A stretch of 64,000 nt of DNA from Streptomyces massasporeus (GTDB lineage: Bacteria; Actinomycetota; Actinomycetes; Streptomycetales; Streptomycetaceae). This document shows positions 14,720-23,800 of the stretch, piece after piece; the first letter of the stretch is position 1; each line of letters begins with the position of its first letter. Both the position numbers and the translations under genes were made by a program. The stretch is taken from positions 1 through 64,000 of the forward strand of contig NZ_BMSE01000016.1 of NCBI RefSeq assembly GCF_014648995.1, read 5' to 3'. The notes beneath the pieces are model-generated. The model made no database searches and had not been told where the DNA came from. It worked only from the letters and a program-made list of their open reading frames with translations.

Positions 14720-16219
14720 ATGCCTGAACGCCGTACCGTCGCACTCGTCACCCTTGGCTGCGCCCGTAACGAGGTGGACTCGGAGGAGCTCGCAGGCCGT
14801 TTGGAGGCGGACGGCTGGCAGCTCGTGGAGGACGCCGAGAACGCGGACGTCGCCGTCGTGAACACCTGCGGCTTCGTCGAAGCCGCCAAGAAGGACTCCG
14901 TCGACGCCCTCCTCGAAGCCAACGACCTCAAGGGGCATGGCAGAACCCAGGCCGTCGTGGCGGTGGGCTGCATGGCCGAGCGGTACGGCAAGGACCTCGC
15001 CGAGGCCCTCCCCGAGGCCGACGGTGTGCTCGGCTTCGACGACTACTCGGACATCTCGGACCGCCTCCAGACCATCCTCAACGGCGGTATCCACGCCTCG
15101 CACACCCCGCGCGACCGGCGCAAGCTGCTGCCCATCAGCCCGGCGGAGCGCCAGGGGTCGGCGGCCGAGGTCGCGCTGCCCGGACACGGCCCGGCCGAGC
15201 CCGCCGTCGCGCCGACGGACCTTCCGGAGGGCCTCGCTCCGGCCTCCGGCCCGCGGGCACCCCTGCGCCGCCGCCTCGACGGCTCCCCGGTCGCCTCCGT
15301 GAAGCTCGCCTCCGGCTGCGACCGCCGCTGCTCCTTCTGCGCCATCCCCTCCTTCCGCGGCTCCTTCATCTCCCGCCGCCCGAGCGACGTGCTGAACGAG
15401 ACGCGCTGGCTGGCCGAGCAGGGCGTGAAGGAGATCATGCTGGTCTCCGAGAACAACACCTCCTACGGCAAGGACCTCGGCGACATCCGCCTGCTGGAGT
15501 CGCTGCTGCCCGAGCTCGCCGAGGTCGACGGCATCGAGCGTGTGCGCGTCAGCTACCTCCAGCCGGCCGAGATGCGGCCCGGCCTCATCGACGTGCTCAC
15601 CTCGACCCCGAAGATCGCGCCCTACTTCGACCTGTCCTTCCAGCACTCCGCGCCCGGCGTGCTGCGCGCCATGCGTCGCTTCGGCGACACCGACCGGTTC
15701 CTGGAGCTGCTCGACACCATCCGCAGCAAGGCACCCGAGGCCGGTGTGCGCTCCAACTTCATCGTCGGCTTCCCCGGCGAGAGCGAGGCCGACCTCGCCG
15801 AGCTGGAGCGGTTCCTGAACGGCGCGCGGCTGGACGCCATCGGCGTCTTCGGCTACTCCGACGAGGAGGGCACCGAGGCGGCGACCTACGACGACAAGCT
15901 CGACGAGGACGTCGTCGCCGAGCGGCTGGCACACATCTCGCGGCTGGCCGAGGAACTCGTCTCGCAGCGGGCCGAGGACCGCGTCGGCCAGAGTGTGCGG
16001 GTCCTCGTCGAGTCCGTCGACGAGGAGGGCGTGTACGGCCGTGCCGAGCACCAGGCGCCCGAGACGGACGGCCAGGTGCTGCTCACGAGCGGCGCGGGCC
16101 TGCGGGTCGGCCGTATGGTCGAGGCGAAGGTGGTCGGCACGGAAGGTGTCGACCTCGTGGCCGAGCCGCTGCAGGGCTCGCTCGCGTCGCCTGCGTGGAG
16201 TGAGGAGGCGGGCAGATGA
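14720..16219 (+). CDS. rimO: Ribosomal protein S12 methylthiotransferase RimO
   Basis: A radical-SAM enzyme of 499 residues that methylthiolates the conserved Asp of ribosomal protein S12. The N-terminal MTTase domain has its three cluster cysteines in LGCARN, NTCGF and VGCMAER. The radical-SAM motif is C200/C204/C207 (SGCDRRCSFCAIP) and a TRAM domain ends the protein. A ~55-residue Pro/Ala-rich insertion (about 135-190) separates the first two domains and is unusual for RimO. ATG 14720 lies 7 nt after TAGTCT (14707-14712) with no SD, so it is probably leaderless. Its stop overlaps the pgsA start. Confidence 0.95.
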   Translation: MPERRTVALVTLGCARNEVDSEELAGRLEADGWQLVEDAENADVAVVNTCGFVEAAKKDSVDALLEANDLKGHGRTQAVVAVGCMAERYGKDLAEALPEADGVLGFDDYSDISDRLQTILNGGIHASHTPRDRRKLLPISPAERQGSAAEVALPGHGPAEPAVAPTDLPEGLAPASGPRAPLRRRLDGSPVASVKLASGCDRRCSFCAIPSFRGSFISRRPSDVLNETRWLAEQGVKEIMLVSENNTSYGKDLGDIRLLESLLPELAEVDGIERVRVSYLQPAEMRPGLIDVLTSTPKIAPYFDLSFQHSAPGVLRAMRRFGDTDRFLELLDTIRSKAPEAGVRSNFIVGFPGESEADLAELERFLNGARLDAIGVFGYSDEEGTEAATYDDKLDEDVVAERLAHISRLAEELVSQRAEDRVGQSVRVLVESVDEEGVYGRAEHQAPETDGQVLLTSGAGLRVGRMVEAKVVGTEGVDLVAEPLQGSLASPAWSEEAGR

Positions 16220-17103
16220 CCGGTGTCCCGGCATCCGCGGCGGGAGGCGCCTCCGGCGCGAGGAGGGCGGCGGCGGGTGCGGCCGCTGCCGCGTCCCCCG
16301 CGGCTCCAGGCAAGGTTGCGGGAACGGCGGCCGCGCGGTCGGCCGACGGCGGAGCGCCCGGAGCGGAACCCGGCGCCTCGTCCGGCGGGCGGCATGCCGG
16401 GACTACCGGGGCGGCTGCCGCCGATGAGACCGTCCCCGGCGAGGACGCCGGACTGGACGCGCAGGACGACGGGAAGACCCCGCGGGGCGCGAAGATCGCT
16501 GCCGCCGCCGTCAACCAGGCCAGTGTCTGGAACATCGCCAACCTCCTGACCATGCTCCGGCTGGTCCTCGTACCGGCCTTCGTCGCACTGATGCTCGCCG
16601 ACGGCGGCTATGACCCGGCATGGCGCTCCCTGGCCTGGGCGGCCTTCGCCATCGCCATGATCACCGACCTGTTCGACGGTCACCTGGCGCGCACGTACAA
16701 CCTGGTCACGGACTTCGGGAAGATCGCCGACCCCATCGCCGACAAGGCGATCATGGGGGCGGCGCTGATCTGTCTGTCCGCGCTCGGCGATCTGCCCTGG
16801 TGGGTGACCGGCATCATCCTCGGCCGGGAACTCGGCGTCACCCTGCTGCGTTTCTGGGTCATCCGGTACGGCGTCATCCCCGCCAGCCGGGGAGGCAAGC
16901 TGAAGACCCTCACCCAGGGCGTGGCCGTGGGCATGTACGTGCTGGCGCTGACGGGGTGGCTGGCCACCCTGAGGTGGTGGGTGATGGCCGCGGCGGTCGT
17001 GCTGACCGTGGTGACCGGTCTCGACTATGTGAAACAGGCCATTGTGCTGCGCAGGCAGGGAATCGCCGAGCGCAAGGCCGCGTTGGAGGAGAAGGAAGCG
17101 TGA
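16216..17103 (+). CDS. pgsA: CDP-diacylglycerol-glycerol-3-phosphate 3-phosphatidyltransferase
   Basis: This 295-residue membrane enzyme makes phosphatidylglycerol phosphate. The CDP-alcohol phosphatidyltransferase signature DLFDGHLARTYNLVTDFGKIADPIADK is intact, followed by several membrane helices. The first ~95 residues are a Gly/Ala/Pro-rich low-complexity extension absent from typical PgsA (~200 residues). The ATG overlaps the rimO stop (ATGA), implying translational coupling. A start nearer the catalytic domain, around LTMLRLVLVP, cannot be excluded. The order pgsA-cinA-clgR is conserved in actinobacteria. Confidence 0.92.
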   Translation: MTGVPASAAGGASGARRAAAGAAAAASPAAPGKVAGTAAARSADGGAPGAEPGASSGGRHAGTTGAAAADETVPGEDAGLDAQDDGKTPRGAKIAAAAVNQASVWNIANLLTMLRLVLVPAFVALMLADGGYDPAWRSLAWAAFAIAMITDLFDGHLARTYNLVTDFGKIADPIADKAIMGAALICLSALGDLPWWVTGIILGRELGVTLLRFWVIRYGVIPASRGGKLKTLTQGVAVGMYVLALTGWLATLRWWVMAAAVVLTVVTGLDYVKQAIVLRRQGIAERKAALEEKEA

Positions 17104-17645
17104 GTTTCACGGCCACCGACGTGGTGCGACTACTCACGGTGAAGGGCGAGACGCTCGCCGTCGCGGAGTCGCTGACCGGTGGCCTCGTTGCGGCGGAGAT
17201 CACATCCGTCCCCGGGGCGTCCAAGGTCTTCCGGGGCTCCGTGACCGCCTACGCCACCGATCTGAAGCACGACCTGCTCGGTGTCGACGCCACTCTGCTG
17301 GCGGCGCGCGGAGCGGTGGATCCGCAGGTCGCGGCCGAGATGGCCGTGGGCGTACGCAAGGCGCTCGGCACCGACTGGGGCATCGCGACCACCGGTGTCG
17401 CCGGCCCCGATCCGCAGGACGGACAGGCCGTCGGCACGGTCTTCGTCGCCGTGGACGGGCCCGTCGGAGCCGATTCCGGTTCTGCCGGCGGCGGAAAAGT
17501 GGAGGCTCTGCGGTTGAACGGCGACCGCGCGGAAATTCGTAGAGAGAGTGTACGGAGCGTACTCGCACTCCTCCTGAAGGAGCTTGCGGGCGAACAGACC
17601 GGGAATGAGCGGGCACAGGATACGGAACGGAACGGGGGGTTTTGA
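17100..17645 (+). CDS. cinA: CinA C-terminal domain protein, nicotinamide-nucleotide amidase
   Basis: A 181-residue CinA-C/PncC protein. The family core LAVAESLTGGLVAAEIT, VPGASKVFRGSVTAYA and TTGVAGPDPQDGQAVGTVFVAV is complete. It hydrolyses nicotinamide mononucleotide in NAD recycling; the N-terminal COG1058 domain of full-length CinA is absent. GTG 17100 overlaps the pgsA stop (GTGA) and has GGAGGAGAAGG just upstream, so rimO-pgsA-cinA form one coupled operon. Confidence 0.92.
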   Translation: MSFTATDVVRLLTVKGETLAVAESLTGGLVAAEITSVPGASKVFRGSVTAYATDLKHDLLGVDATLLAARGAVDPQVAAEMAVGVRKALGTDWGIATTGVAGPDPQDGQAVGTVFVAVDGPVGADSGSAGGGKVEALRLNGDRAEIRRESVRSVLALLLKELAGEQTGNERAQDTERNGGF

Positions 17646-17754
17646 TGTTTGCAGCCCTGAGTGAACACGACATCGCTCCCCGCACGGCCGCGGCGCAAGG
17701 CGGTACGGTGGGGCGTAATGGATGCGGCTACGCGGTCCGAGGAGGGAGCCACCG

Positions 17755-18135
17755 ATGATTCTGCTCCGTCGCCTGCTGGGTGACGTGCTGCGTCGGCAGC
17801 GCCAGCGCCAGGGCCGTACTCTGCGCGAAGTCTCCTCGTCCGCCCGAGTCTCACTCGGCTATCTCTCCGAGGTGGAGCGGGGGCAGAAGGAGGCTTCCTC
17901 CGAGCTGCTCTCCGCCATCTGCGACGCGTTGGACGTACGGATGTCCGAGCTCATGCGGGAAGTGAGCGACGAGCTCGCCCTCGCCGAGCTGGCCCAGTCT
18001 GCTGCGGCCACCCCCAGCGAGCCTGTACCCACGGCGGTTCGCCCGATGCTGGGCTCCGTCTCGGTGACCGGCGTGCCACCGGAACGGGTGACCATCAAGG
18101 CGCCTGCCGAAGCAGTGGACGTCGTCGCCGCGTGA
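17755..18135 (+). CDS. clgR: ClgR-type XRE transcriptional regulator of Clp protease genes
   Basis: A 126-residue regulator with a Cro/CI-type HTH (~5-62: LGDVLRRQRQRQGRTLREVSSSARVSLGYLSEVERGQKEASSELL) and a short C-terminal tail ending in Ala-Ala. The sequence and the position after pgsA-cinA match ClgR, which activates clp and lon protease genes in actinobacteria. The Val-Val-Ala-Ala end resembles the Clp-degraded C termini reported for ClgR, implying proteolytic feedback (inference). ATG 17755 is preceded by GGAGGGAG. Confidence 0.88.
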   Translation: MILLRRLLGDVLRRQRQRQGRTLREVSSSARVSLGYLSEVERGQKEASSELLSAICDALDVRMSELMREVSDELALAELAQSAAATPSEPVPTAVRPMLGSVSVTGVPPERVTIKAPAEAVDVVAA

Positions 18136-18161
18136 GGCTCTGCGCTCACACGGCATGACAG

Positions 18162-18178
18162 AGGCCCCGGCCGGGCCT
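18162..18178 (+). terminator. Weak stem-loop after clgR
   Basis: AGGCCC and GGGCCT form a 6-bp GC stem around a five-base loop and are followed by TT. The short stem and lack of a long T run make this tentative. Confidence 0.4.
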
Positions 18179-18349
18179 TTCCGGGAGATCCGGAGGGGTG
18201 CCGCCCGGGGTTTTCGCTTGTTCGAGGGCCGGCTGGTGCCGTCCTGTCTCCCCGCTTGCTCGTGCGGTGTCTGATTTCTGTGCGTTTGCCGGTGTGGCGT
18301 GCGGCGGTCATCGTTGAGGGGATGGCGGGGGCAGTCCTCGGAGGTGCGG

Positions 18350-18820
18350 ATGTACGTCGTGAAGAGCCCGTTGTCGGACGCGAACCTGAAGACCGTGTCC
18401 GAGGCGCTGCAAGGTGCCCTCGTCGATCTGGTGGATCTCGCCCTCGTGGCAAAGCAGATCCACTGGAACGTGGTGGGGCCGCGCTTCCGTTCCGTGCATC
18501 TTCAGCTCGACGAGGTCGTCGACACCGCGCGGAAGTACTCCGACACCGTGGCCGAGCGCTCCGCGGCTCTCGGGATCTCCCCTGACGGGCGGGCCGCCAC
18601 CGTGGCCGTCGGCAGCGGGATCGGGGTGACCCCCGAAGGGTGGGTCGACGACACCACCGCCGTGGGCACGCTCGTCGAAGCACTCGGTGCGGTGATCGCA
18701 CGGATGCGGGAGCGGGTCGAGTCGACCGGTGAGCCGGATCCGGTGAGCCAGGACATCTTCATCGGGATCACAGCGGACCTGGAGAAGCACCACTGGATGT
18801 TCCAGGCCGAGAACGGGTGA
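18350..18820 (+). CDS. dps: Dps family DNA-binding ferritin-like protein
   Basis: This 156-residue ferritin-like mini-cage protein stores iron and protects DNA. The Dps ferroxidase ligands are visible as His38 (QIHWNV), His50 (VHLQLDE), Asp65 and Glu69 (DTVAER). The position corresponds to S. coelicolor DpsB, one of three Dps proteins implicated in nucleoid condensation during sporulation. The ATG has GGAGGT four bases upstream (18340-18345). It lacks the long DNA-binding tails of some Dps proteins. Confidence 0.92.
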   Translation: MYVVKSPLSDANLKTVSEALQGALVDLVDLALVAKQIHWNVVGPRFRSVHLQLDEVVDTARKYSDTVAERSAALGISPDGRAATVAVGSGIGVTPEGWVDDTTAVGTLVEALGAVIARMRERVESTGEPDPVSQDIFIGITADLEKHHWMFQAENG

Positions 18821-18944
18821 CGGAAGAGGGCGCCGGCCCTTTCCCGGTCCAGGACCCCGGAGCGTGTGACGGGCCGGGCGGAGATATACCCGCCGCTCGG
18901 CGCGCACGGCTGCGCCGCGTGGGCGTCGGCTGGAGGAGGCGGTC

Positions 18945-19226
18945 ATGGCGGGGATAGCGCGCTGGGGGGTGCGTGGGGCCGCGCTCGGGATGGGAGCGCT
19001 GTGGTGGTGGGCCGCGCTGCGGCTCGTGACCGTACCCGGGGCGGGGGCCCTGGAGGCCGCGGTCGCGGCCGGGGGCTGGGGGTTGAGCGTGCTACCCGTG
19101 CACTGCGTGCCCAAGGGGCAGGCGCGGGGAGTCGTGAGGGCGGGGCGGTGGCGGCGGATCTGGGCGGCCGGGGTACGGAGGGGCGGTGTCACCACGGCAT
19201 CGCCACGCCCCCGTTCGGGCGGATGA
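18945..19226 (+). CDS. Small hydrophobic protein of unknown function
   Basis: A 93-residue protein I do not recognise. Residues ~5-30 (GVRGAALGMGALWWWAALRL) and ~35-55 are hydrophobic, and the C terminus is Arg-rich. The start is well supported: GGAGGAGG lies seven bases before the ATG. The last 38 bp overlap the 3' end of the convergent SDR gene. Confidence 0.55.
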   Translation: MAGIARWGVRGAALGMGALWWWAALRLVTVPGAGALEAAVAAGGWGLSVLPVHCVPKGQARGVVRAGRWRRIWAAGVRRGGVTTASPRPRSGG

Positions 19227-19953
19227 TCTGGCCCGTGGTGAAGGCCGAGGCGTCGGATGCCAGGTGGAGCACGGCGTGCGCGATGTCCTCGGGCTCGCCC
19301 ACACGGCCCAGGGGCGACATGCGGGCCATGACGGACTCCGTGTGCGCCTGGGCCTCACTGTCGTGCCGGTCGGTCATGGGCGTGCGGATCCAGCCCGGGG
19401 CTACCGCGTTGACGCGGATGCCGTACCGGCCGACCTCCGTCGCGAGGGTTTTCGTCAGCTGGACCACGGCCGCCTTGGCCGCGCCGTAGCAGAGCAGCCC
19501 GGGGCCGCCCGTGTCGACGGCGCCCGAGGCCATGGTGACGATGCTGCCCCGGGTGCCGCGGGCGATCATCAGGCGGGCCGCCTCCTGGCAGGCGTACAGG
19601 ACTCCCTTGAAATTGACGTTCAGCACCCGGTCGAGGTCCTCGTCCCGGGTCTCCAGCACAGGGCTGCTGTGCATGATCCCGGCGACCGCGGCCAGGGCGT
19701 CCAGATGCGCGCACGAGCCGAGGGCCTGCCTCAGCCCGGCCCGGTCGGTGACGTCGAGGGTGTGGGTGCGGGCGGTGCCGCCACCGTCCTTGATCAGGGT
19801 CTCCGTCTCGTGCAGGCCCTCGGCGTCACGGTCCGCGCAGTGCACGGTCGCGCCCGCCTCGGCGAGCAGAAGCGCCGAGGCGCGGCCGATGCCGCTCGCG
19901 GCGCCGGTGACGAACGCGGTGCGGCCGCTGAGGTCGTACGCCGTGACGGGCAT
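19189..19953 (-). CDS. Short-chain dehydrogenase/reductase
   Basis: A 254-residue NAD(P)-dependent oxidoreductase of the classical SDR family. The Rossmann motif TGAASGIG is near residue 14, an AAVAGIM segment stands at the NNAG position, and the catalytic Ser/Tyr/Lys appear in TMASGAV and YGAAKAAV. NADH preference is suggested by Asp in CADRD after beta-2. The substrate is unknown. ATG 19953 follows TACGGT by six bases, suggesting leaderless transcription. It lies 32 bp downstream of nei on the same strand. Confidence 0.9.
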   Translation of the reverse strand: MPVTAYDLSGRTAFVTGAASGIGRASALLLAEAGATVHCADRDAEGLHETETLIKDGGGTARTHTLDVTDRAGLRQALGSCAHLDALAAVAGIMHSSPVLETRDEDLDRVLNVNFKGVLYACQEAARLMIARGTRGSIVTMASGAVDTGGPGLLCYGAAKAAVVQLTKTLATEVGRYGIRVNAVAPGWIRTPMTDRHDSEAQAHTESVMARMSPLGRVGEPEDIAHAVLHLASDASAFTTGQIIRPNGGVAMPW

Positions 19954-19985
19954 ACAAGGACCGTACGAGCGTTTCTGACGGGTCG

Positions 19986-20807
19986 TCAATTGGTGTGCCC
20001 GCGCCGGGTCGGGGCGGGGGCGGGGCCGGGCTGGCAGGTGGGGCACCAGTAGGTCGGACGTTCGCGGGAGCCGTCGCCCTGGTCGGCGACGCGGATCGAG
20101 GTGCGGCAGCGCAGACAGGGGCGCGGGGCGCGGCCGTAGACGAAGAGGTCCTGGCCGCGGCGGCCCGTGGTGCTGCGGATGGGGCGGTCGCGGTTGGCCT
20201 CCAGCAGCTTCTTGGCGAGCGCCGGCAGCTTCGCGGCCCGGTCGGGGGGCAGGTCGCCGGCCGGGAGCCAGGGGGTGACGCCGAGCAGGAAGCAGATCTC
20301 GCTCTTGTAGACATTGCCGACGCCGGCGAGGTTGCGCTGGTCGAGCAGGGCCTCGCCGAGTTCGCGGGCGGGGTCCTGGAGGACGTTGGCGAGGGCGCGG
20401 CCGGGGTCCCAGTCCGGGCCGAGGAGGTCGGGGCCCAGGTGGCCGACCGCGCGGTGCTCGTCGCTCGTGCGCAGGAGTTCCAGGACGGGGAGGCGGTAGC
20501 CGACGGCCGTGCGGTCGGGGTTGCCGAGGATCGCGCGGATCTGGTGGCCGGGGCCGCCGCTCCAGCGCTGGCCGTTTCCGTACACCTTCCAGGAGCCGTC
20601 CATCCGCAGGTGGGAGTGGAGGGTCAGACCGCCCTCGATGCGGGTGAGGAGGTGCTTGCCGCGCGGGGTGACGTCCAGGACCGTGCGTCCCGTGAGATCG
20701 GCCGTGGCGAAGCGGGGCACCCTGAGGTCGCTGTGGGTCAGGACCTTGCCCGCGAGGGCGTCGTGCAACCGCCTCGCGGCCTGCCAGACCGTGTCACCTT
20801 CGGGCAT
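19986..20807 (-). CDS. nei: Endonuclease VIII-like DNA glycosylase (Fpg/Nei family)
   Basis: A 273-residue bifunctional glycosylase/AP lyase for oxidised pyrimidines. The catalytic Pro2-Glu3 are present (MPEGDTVW), the helix-two-turn-helix segment is LLDQRNLAGVGNVYKSEICF, and the C-terminal zinc finger has four cysteines (CLRC...CPTC). The start is fixed because the initiator Met is removed to expose Pro2. It lies 59 bp after lhr on the same strand; the lhr-nei pair is also adjacent in mycobacteria. Confidence 0.93.
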   Translation of the reverse strand: MPEGDTVWQAARRLHDALAGKVLTHSDLRVPRFATADLTGRTVLDVTPRGKHLLTRIEGGLTLHSHLRMDGSWKVYGNGQRWSGGPGHQIRAILGNPDRTAVGYRLPVLELLRTSDEHRAVGHLGPDLLGPDWDPGRALANVLQDPARELGEALLDQRNLAGVGNVYKSEICFLLGVTPWLPAGDLPPDRAAKLPALAKKLLEANRDRPIRSTTGRRGQDLFVYGRAPRPCLRCRTSIRVADQGDGSRERPTYWCPTCQPGPAPAPTRRGHTN

Positions 20808-20866
20808 GGGTCAAGGGTGGCACGGTCGACGCGCGCTCGGTCGGGGTGGCCGTGGGTGGGTGGTCG

Positions 20867-23800
20867 TCATGCGCGCAGGCGGAGTCCTCGGGGCGTCGCG
20901 ATGAAGCCCGCTCCTTCCAGAAGGGTGCCGATGGGGGAGGTCAGGGCTTGTGCGCCGTTGACGCGCTCCACCGTGACCGTGCCGAGCGAGCCCGCACGGG
21001 CGGACGCGGCGAGGGCTTCGGCGGCGCTGCCCAGGCGGGGGTCGGCGGACGGGTCGCCGTCCGGGTCGGCGGGCCAGGCCAGCAGGGTCTTGCCACCCCG
21101 CTCCATGTAGAGCGTCAGCTCACCGTCGACGAGCACCACCAGGGAGCCCGCTTTGCGGCCCGGCTTGTGCCCGGCGCCGGTCGGCGGCTCGGGCCAGGCC
21201 AGGGCGGCGCCGTAGGCGTTCGCCGGGTCGGCTGCGGCGAGCACCACGGCCCGGGAGGCGCCGTCGGGGCGGGTACGGCGGCCTAGGGACCCCTGGTCGT
21301 ACCCTGCGCGCCCCCCGTTCTGCCAGGGCGGGGCGGCCTGGGGGTAGTCGCGGGGCGAGACCCACTCGCCCGGGGACGGGTCGGGGGTGGCGAAGGAGGC
21401 GTCCAGGTCGGGGAAGCCGTCGGGGCCGGGGTCGCCGGTGTGGTCGTGGGAGGGGGCGGAGTCGTCCGGTCCGGCGAAGTCATGGGCCGGGAACGGGTCG
21501 GGTTCGATGCCGGGCGGCGGGCCGGGCAGGTCCTGGCCGCGGTCGCGGGCGTTGGACACCGCGCGCAGACGGTCCACCGCGCCGTCCATCGCGAACTGCG
21601 CGGCGCCGAGCCCCTCCACCACATAGCCGCGGCGGGCCTGACCGCTCTCCTCGAAGACCGACAGGACGCGGTACGTCGCCGAGAAGCCGCCCTCGACACC
21701 CTCCGCCGAGACCGCGCCCCTGGTGACGACGCCGTGCCGGTCGAGCAGGGTGCGGGCGAGAGCGTGGGCCCTGACGGTGGGATCCGGTTCGTGGGCCGGG
21801 AGCAGGGACCAGCGGCCCGCGACCGTCGGAGGGCCGGAGCGGGACGCCGTGCGGGCTGCGGCCGTCAGGGAGCCGTAGCGGCCGCGCGGCATCGAGCGCT
21901 TGGCACGGTGGGCCGTGGAGCCCGCGGTGCGGCCCGAGCCGAGCAGGGAGCGCATGGGGGTGAGCGTGTCGTTCGTCAGGCGGCCGGACCAGGCCAGGTC
22001 CCAGAGGGCGTCGGCCAGTTGGGGATCGCCGGCCTCGGGGTGGGTGGTGGCGCGGACCTGGTCGGCGATCTGCCGGAAGAACAGGCCGTAGCCGCCGGAG
22101 AGGGTGTCCAGGACGGACTGGTGCAGGGCGGTCAGCTCCAGCGGATGCGGGGGTGGCAGGAGCAGGGGTGCCGCGTCCGCCAGGTAGAGGGAGACCCAGC
22201 CGTCCTTGCCGGGGAGCGAGCCCGCCCCGGCCCAGACCACCTCTCCGGCGGCGGTGAGCTCGTCCAGCATCGCCGGGGTGTAGTTCGCGACCCGGGAGGG
22301 CAGCACCAGCTTCTCCAGGGCGGACGCCGGCACGGACGCGCCCTGCACCTGCTCGATGGCGCGGACCAGACCGTCGATGCCGCGCAGGGAGTGCCCCTTG
22401 CCGATGTGCTGCCACTGGGGGAGGAACTGGGCGAGCGCGGCCGGGGGGACCGGCTCCAGTTCGTGGCGCAGGGCTGCCAGGGAGCGGCGGCGCAGCCGGC
22501 GCAGTACAGCGGCGTCGCACCACTCCTGGCCGATCCCGGCCGGGTGGAACTCGCCCTGGACGACCCGGCCCGCCGCCGAGAGCCGCTGGAGGGCGCCCTC
22601 GGTGACGGCCACGCCCAGACCGAAACGGGCCGCTGCCGTGGCCGAGGTGAACGGGCCGTGGGTGCGGGCATAGCGCGCGAGGAGGTCACCGAGCGGGTCC
22701 TTGACGGGTTCCGTGAAGGCTTCCGGGACTCCGACCGGCAGGGCGGTGCCCAGGGCGTCGCGCAGGCGGCCCGCGTCCTCGATCGCCGCCCAGTGGTCCC
22801 TGCCCGCGATCCGGACCCGGATGGCCCGGCGGGTGCCCGCCAGGTCCTGGGCCCACTGCGGTTCGGCGCCCCGCTCGGCCAGTTCCGCGTCCGTGAGCGG
22901 GCCGAGGAGGCGGAGGAGGTCCGCGACCCCCTCGGCGTCCTTGACGCGGCGGTCCTCGGTGCGCCACTGGAGCTCCTGCTCCAGCTCGGTCAGCACCTCC
23001 GTGTCGAGCAGCTCGCGCAGCTCCGCCTGGCCCAGCAGCTCGGCCAGCAGCCGCGAGTCCAGCGACAGGGCGGCGGCGCGGCGCTCGGCCAGCGGGGAGT
23101 CGCCCTCGTACAGGAACTGGGCGACGTAGCCGAAGAGGAGGGAGCGCGCGAAGGGGGAGGGCTCGGGAGTGGTGACCTCGACGAGGCGGACCTTGCGGGA
23201 CTCCAGGTCGCCCATCAGCTCGACGAGCCCCGGCACGTCGAAGACGTCCTGAAGGCACTCGCGGACCGCCTCCAGGACGATGGGGAACGAGCCGAACTCA
23301 CTGGCCACCTGCAGCAGCTGCGAGGCGCGCTGCCGCTGCTGCCACAGGGGGGTGCGCCGGCCAGGATTGCGGCGCGGCAGCAGCAGCGCGCGGGCGGCGC
23401 ACTCGCGGAACCGGGAGGCGAACAGGGCGGAACCGCCCACCTGGTCGGTGACGACCTGATCGACCTCGCCCTTGTCGAAGACGACGTCCGCCGCGCCCAC
23501 GGGCGCCTGTTCGGCGTCGTACTCCCGGCCCATCTTCACCGGCTCCTGGTCCAGCAGGTCCAGGCTCATGAGATCGGCGTCCGGCAGGCGCAGCACGATG
23601 CCGTCGTCGGCATGCATGACCTGCGCGTCCATGCCGTACCGCTCGGAGAGCTTGGCGCCGAGCGCGAGCGCCCAGGGGGCGTGCACCTGGGCGCCGAAGG
23701 GGGAGTGCACCACCACGCGCCAGTCGCCGAGCTCGTCGCGGAAGCGCTCCACGACGATCGTCCGGTCGTCCGGGATGTGGCCGCAGGCCTCGCGCTGCTC

